This document shows positions 12,407 through 12,595 of a stretch of DNA of 12,595 nt, piece after piece (the stretch's first letter is position 1; every line of letters starts with the position of its first letter). Below the pieces are notes generated by a model. The model was given only the letters and a program-made list of their open reading frames with translations. It made no database searches and was not told the DNA's origin. A program made the translations under genes and the position numbers. Origin of the DNA: Acidilobaceae archaeon (lineage in GTDB: Archaea; Thermoproteota; Thermoprotei_A; Sulfolobales; Acidilobaceae). The stretch is from assembly GCA_026985385.1 (NCBI GenBank), contig JALSQM010000056.1:1-12595 (forward strand), read 5' to 3'.

Positions 12407-12595
12407 CTACCTTACAAGTTTTACTATGACGTCGCGGCCAGTCCTGAGCACCTCAACCTTGCCGAGGGCCTCGAGGGTTAGGAGGCTCTTAGACAGGTCA
12501 GCCTCTGAGAGCCTGTAGTTAAACCTCTTGTAGATCCAGTCAATTATCTCCTCAACCCTTACGGGCACGTCGCCGCCTCGGCTGCGGTCCACGAG
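12407..12595 (-). CDS. Winged-helix-like protein, C-terminal part (probably partial at right edge)
   Basis: The frame is open to the right edge of the window. The last 50 residues look like a small winged helix: RVEEIIDWIYKRFNYRLSEADLSKSLLTLEALGKVEVL followed by a wing, RTGRDVIVKLV, and a stop right after. GTG 12592 and GTG 12568 (with GAGGCGG just upstream) could start a 61- or 53-residue protein, but a DRSRGGD-type linker before the domain makes it more likely that this is the end of a larger protein that begins outside. Function not assigned. The downstream 220-base gap separates it from the next gene on the strand. Confidence 0.55.
   Translation of the reverse strand, partial: LVDRSRGGDVPVRVEEIIDWIYKRFNYRLSEADLSKSLLTLEALGKVEVLRTGRDVIVKLVR

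Noticed and set aside
1..12595. CRISPR array, insertion sequence, integrase or attachment site
   Set aside because: No regularly spaced direct repeats, transposase motifs or terminal repeats were seen; all recognised genes are chromosomal housekeeping types.

Overview
The window looks like a compact chromosomal segment from a GC-rich hyperthermophilic crenarchaeon, most likely of the Desulfurococcales/Pyrodictiaceae/Aeropyrum type. The evidence is the gene set (archaeal S8e, SRP19, Gar1, TFB, the crenarchaeal RPC34-like TFE-beta, an archaeal two-domain protein disulfide oxidoreductase, an archaeal PPP phosphatase), heavy use of AGG/AGA arginine and ATA isoleucine codons, frequent GTG/TTG starts, TATA/BRE-type promoters and very tight packing. 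I see no mobile element, CRISPR array, tRNA or rRNA. The base of this window is conserved housekeeping DNA, not an accessory island, and no gap between genes exceeds 300 bases.

Layout. 1-706 (+): C-terminal part of a DUF373-type membrane protein. 684-1328 (-): a short, divergent cis-prenyltransferase. 1411-2786 (+): a house-cleaning NTPase (DUF84), ribosomal protein S8e and SRP19, probably one operon. 2787-2956: a gap rich in hairpins. 2957-4217 (+): Gar1 and an out-of-frame overlapping TFB with a degraded zinc ribbon. 4361-4789 (+): TFE-beta behind a clear BRE/TATA that is overlapped by a perfect 9-bp inverted repeat. 4749-7420 (-): a three-gene overlapping operon, COG1395 HTH regulator, THEP1-type NTPase, then Trm1 tRNA methyltransferase. 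7495-8436 (+): PPP-family protein phosphatase, divergent from that operon over a shared TATA. 8504-9921 (-): dihydropteroate synthase and a Cys-containing HTH regulator. 9974-10711 (+): protein disulfide oxidoreductase. 10701-12180 (-): a cysteine-rich orphan protein and a small orphan alpha/beta protein that overlap. 12187-12406: a 220-base gap full of nested inverted repeats, a candidate structured leader or small RNA. 12407-12595 (-): the end of a winged-helix protein cut by the window edge.

How it works together. The left two thirds serve gene expression: translation (S8e), protein targeting (SRP19), RNA modification (Gar1, Trm1) and transcription initiation (TFB, TFE-beta, two HTH regulators). 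The right third has coenzyme synthesis, disulfide formation and two unrecognised proteins. The observations most worth following are the structured region 12200-12286, the gar1/tfb dual-coding overlap with its half-lost zinc ribbon, the operator-like repeat over the tfe-beta promoter, and the 12-cysteine orphan next to the disulfide oxidoreductase. All functional calls come from reading motifs by eye; no database search was run.
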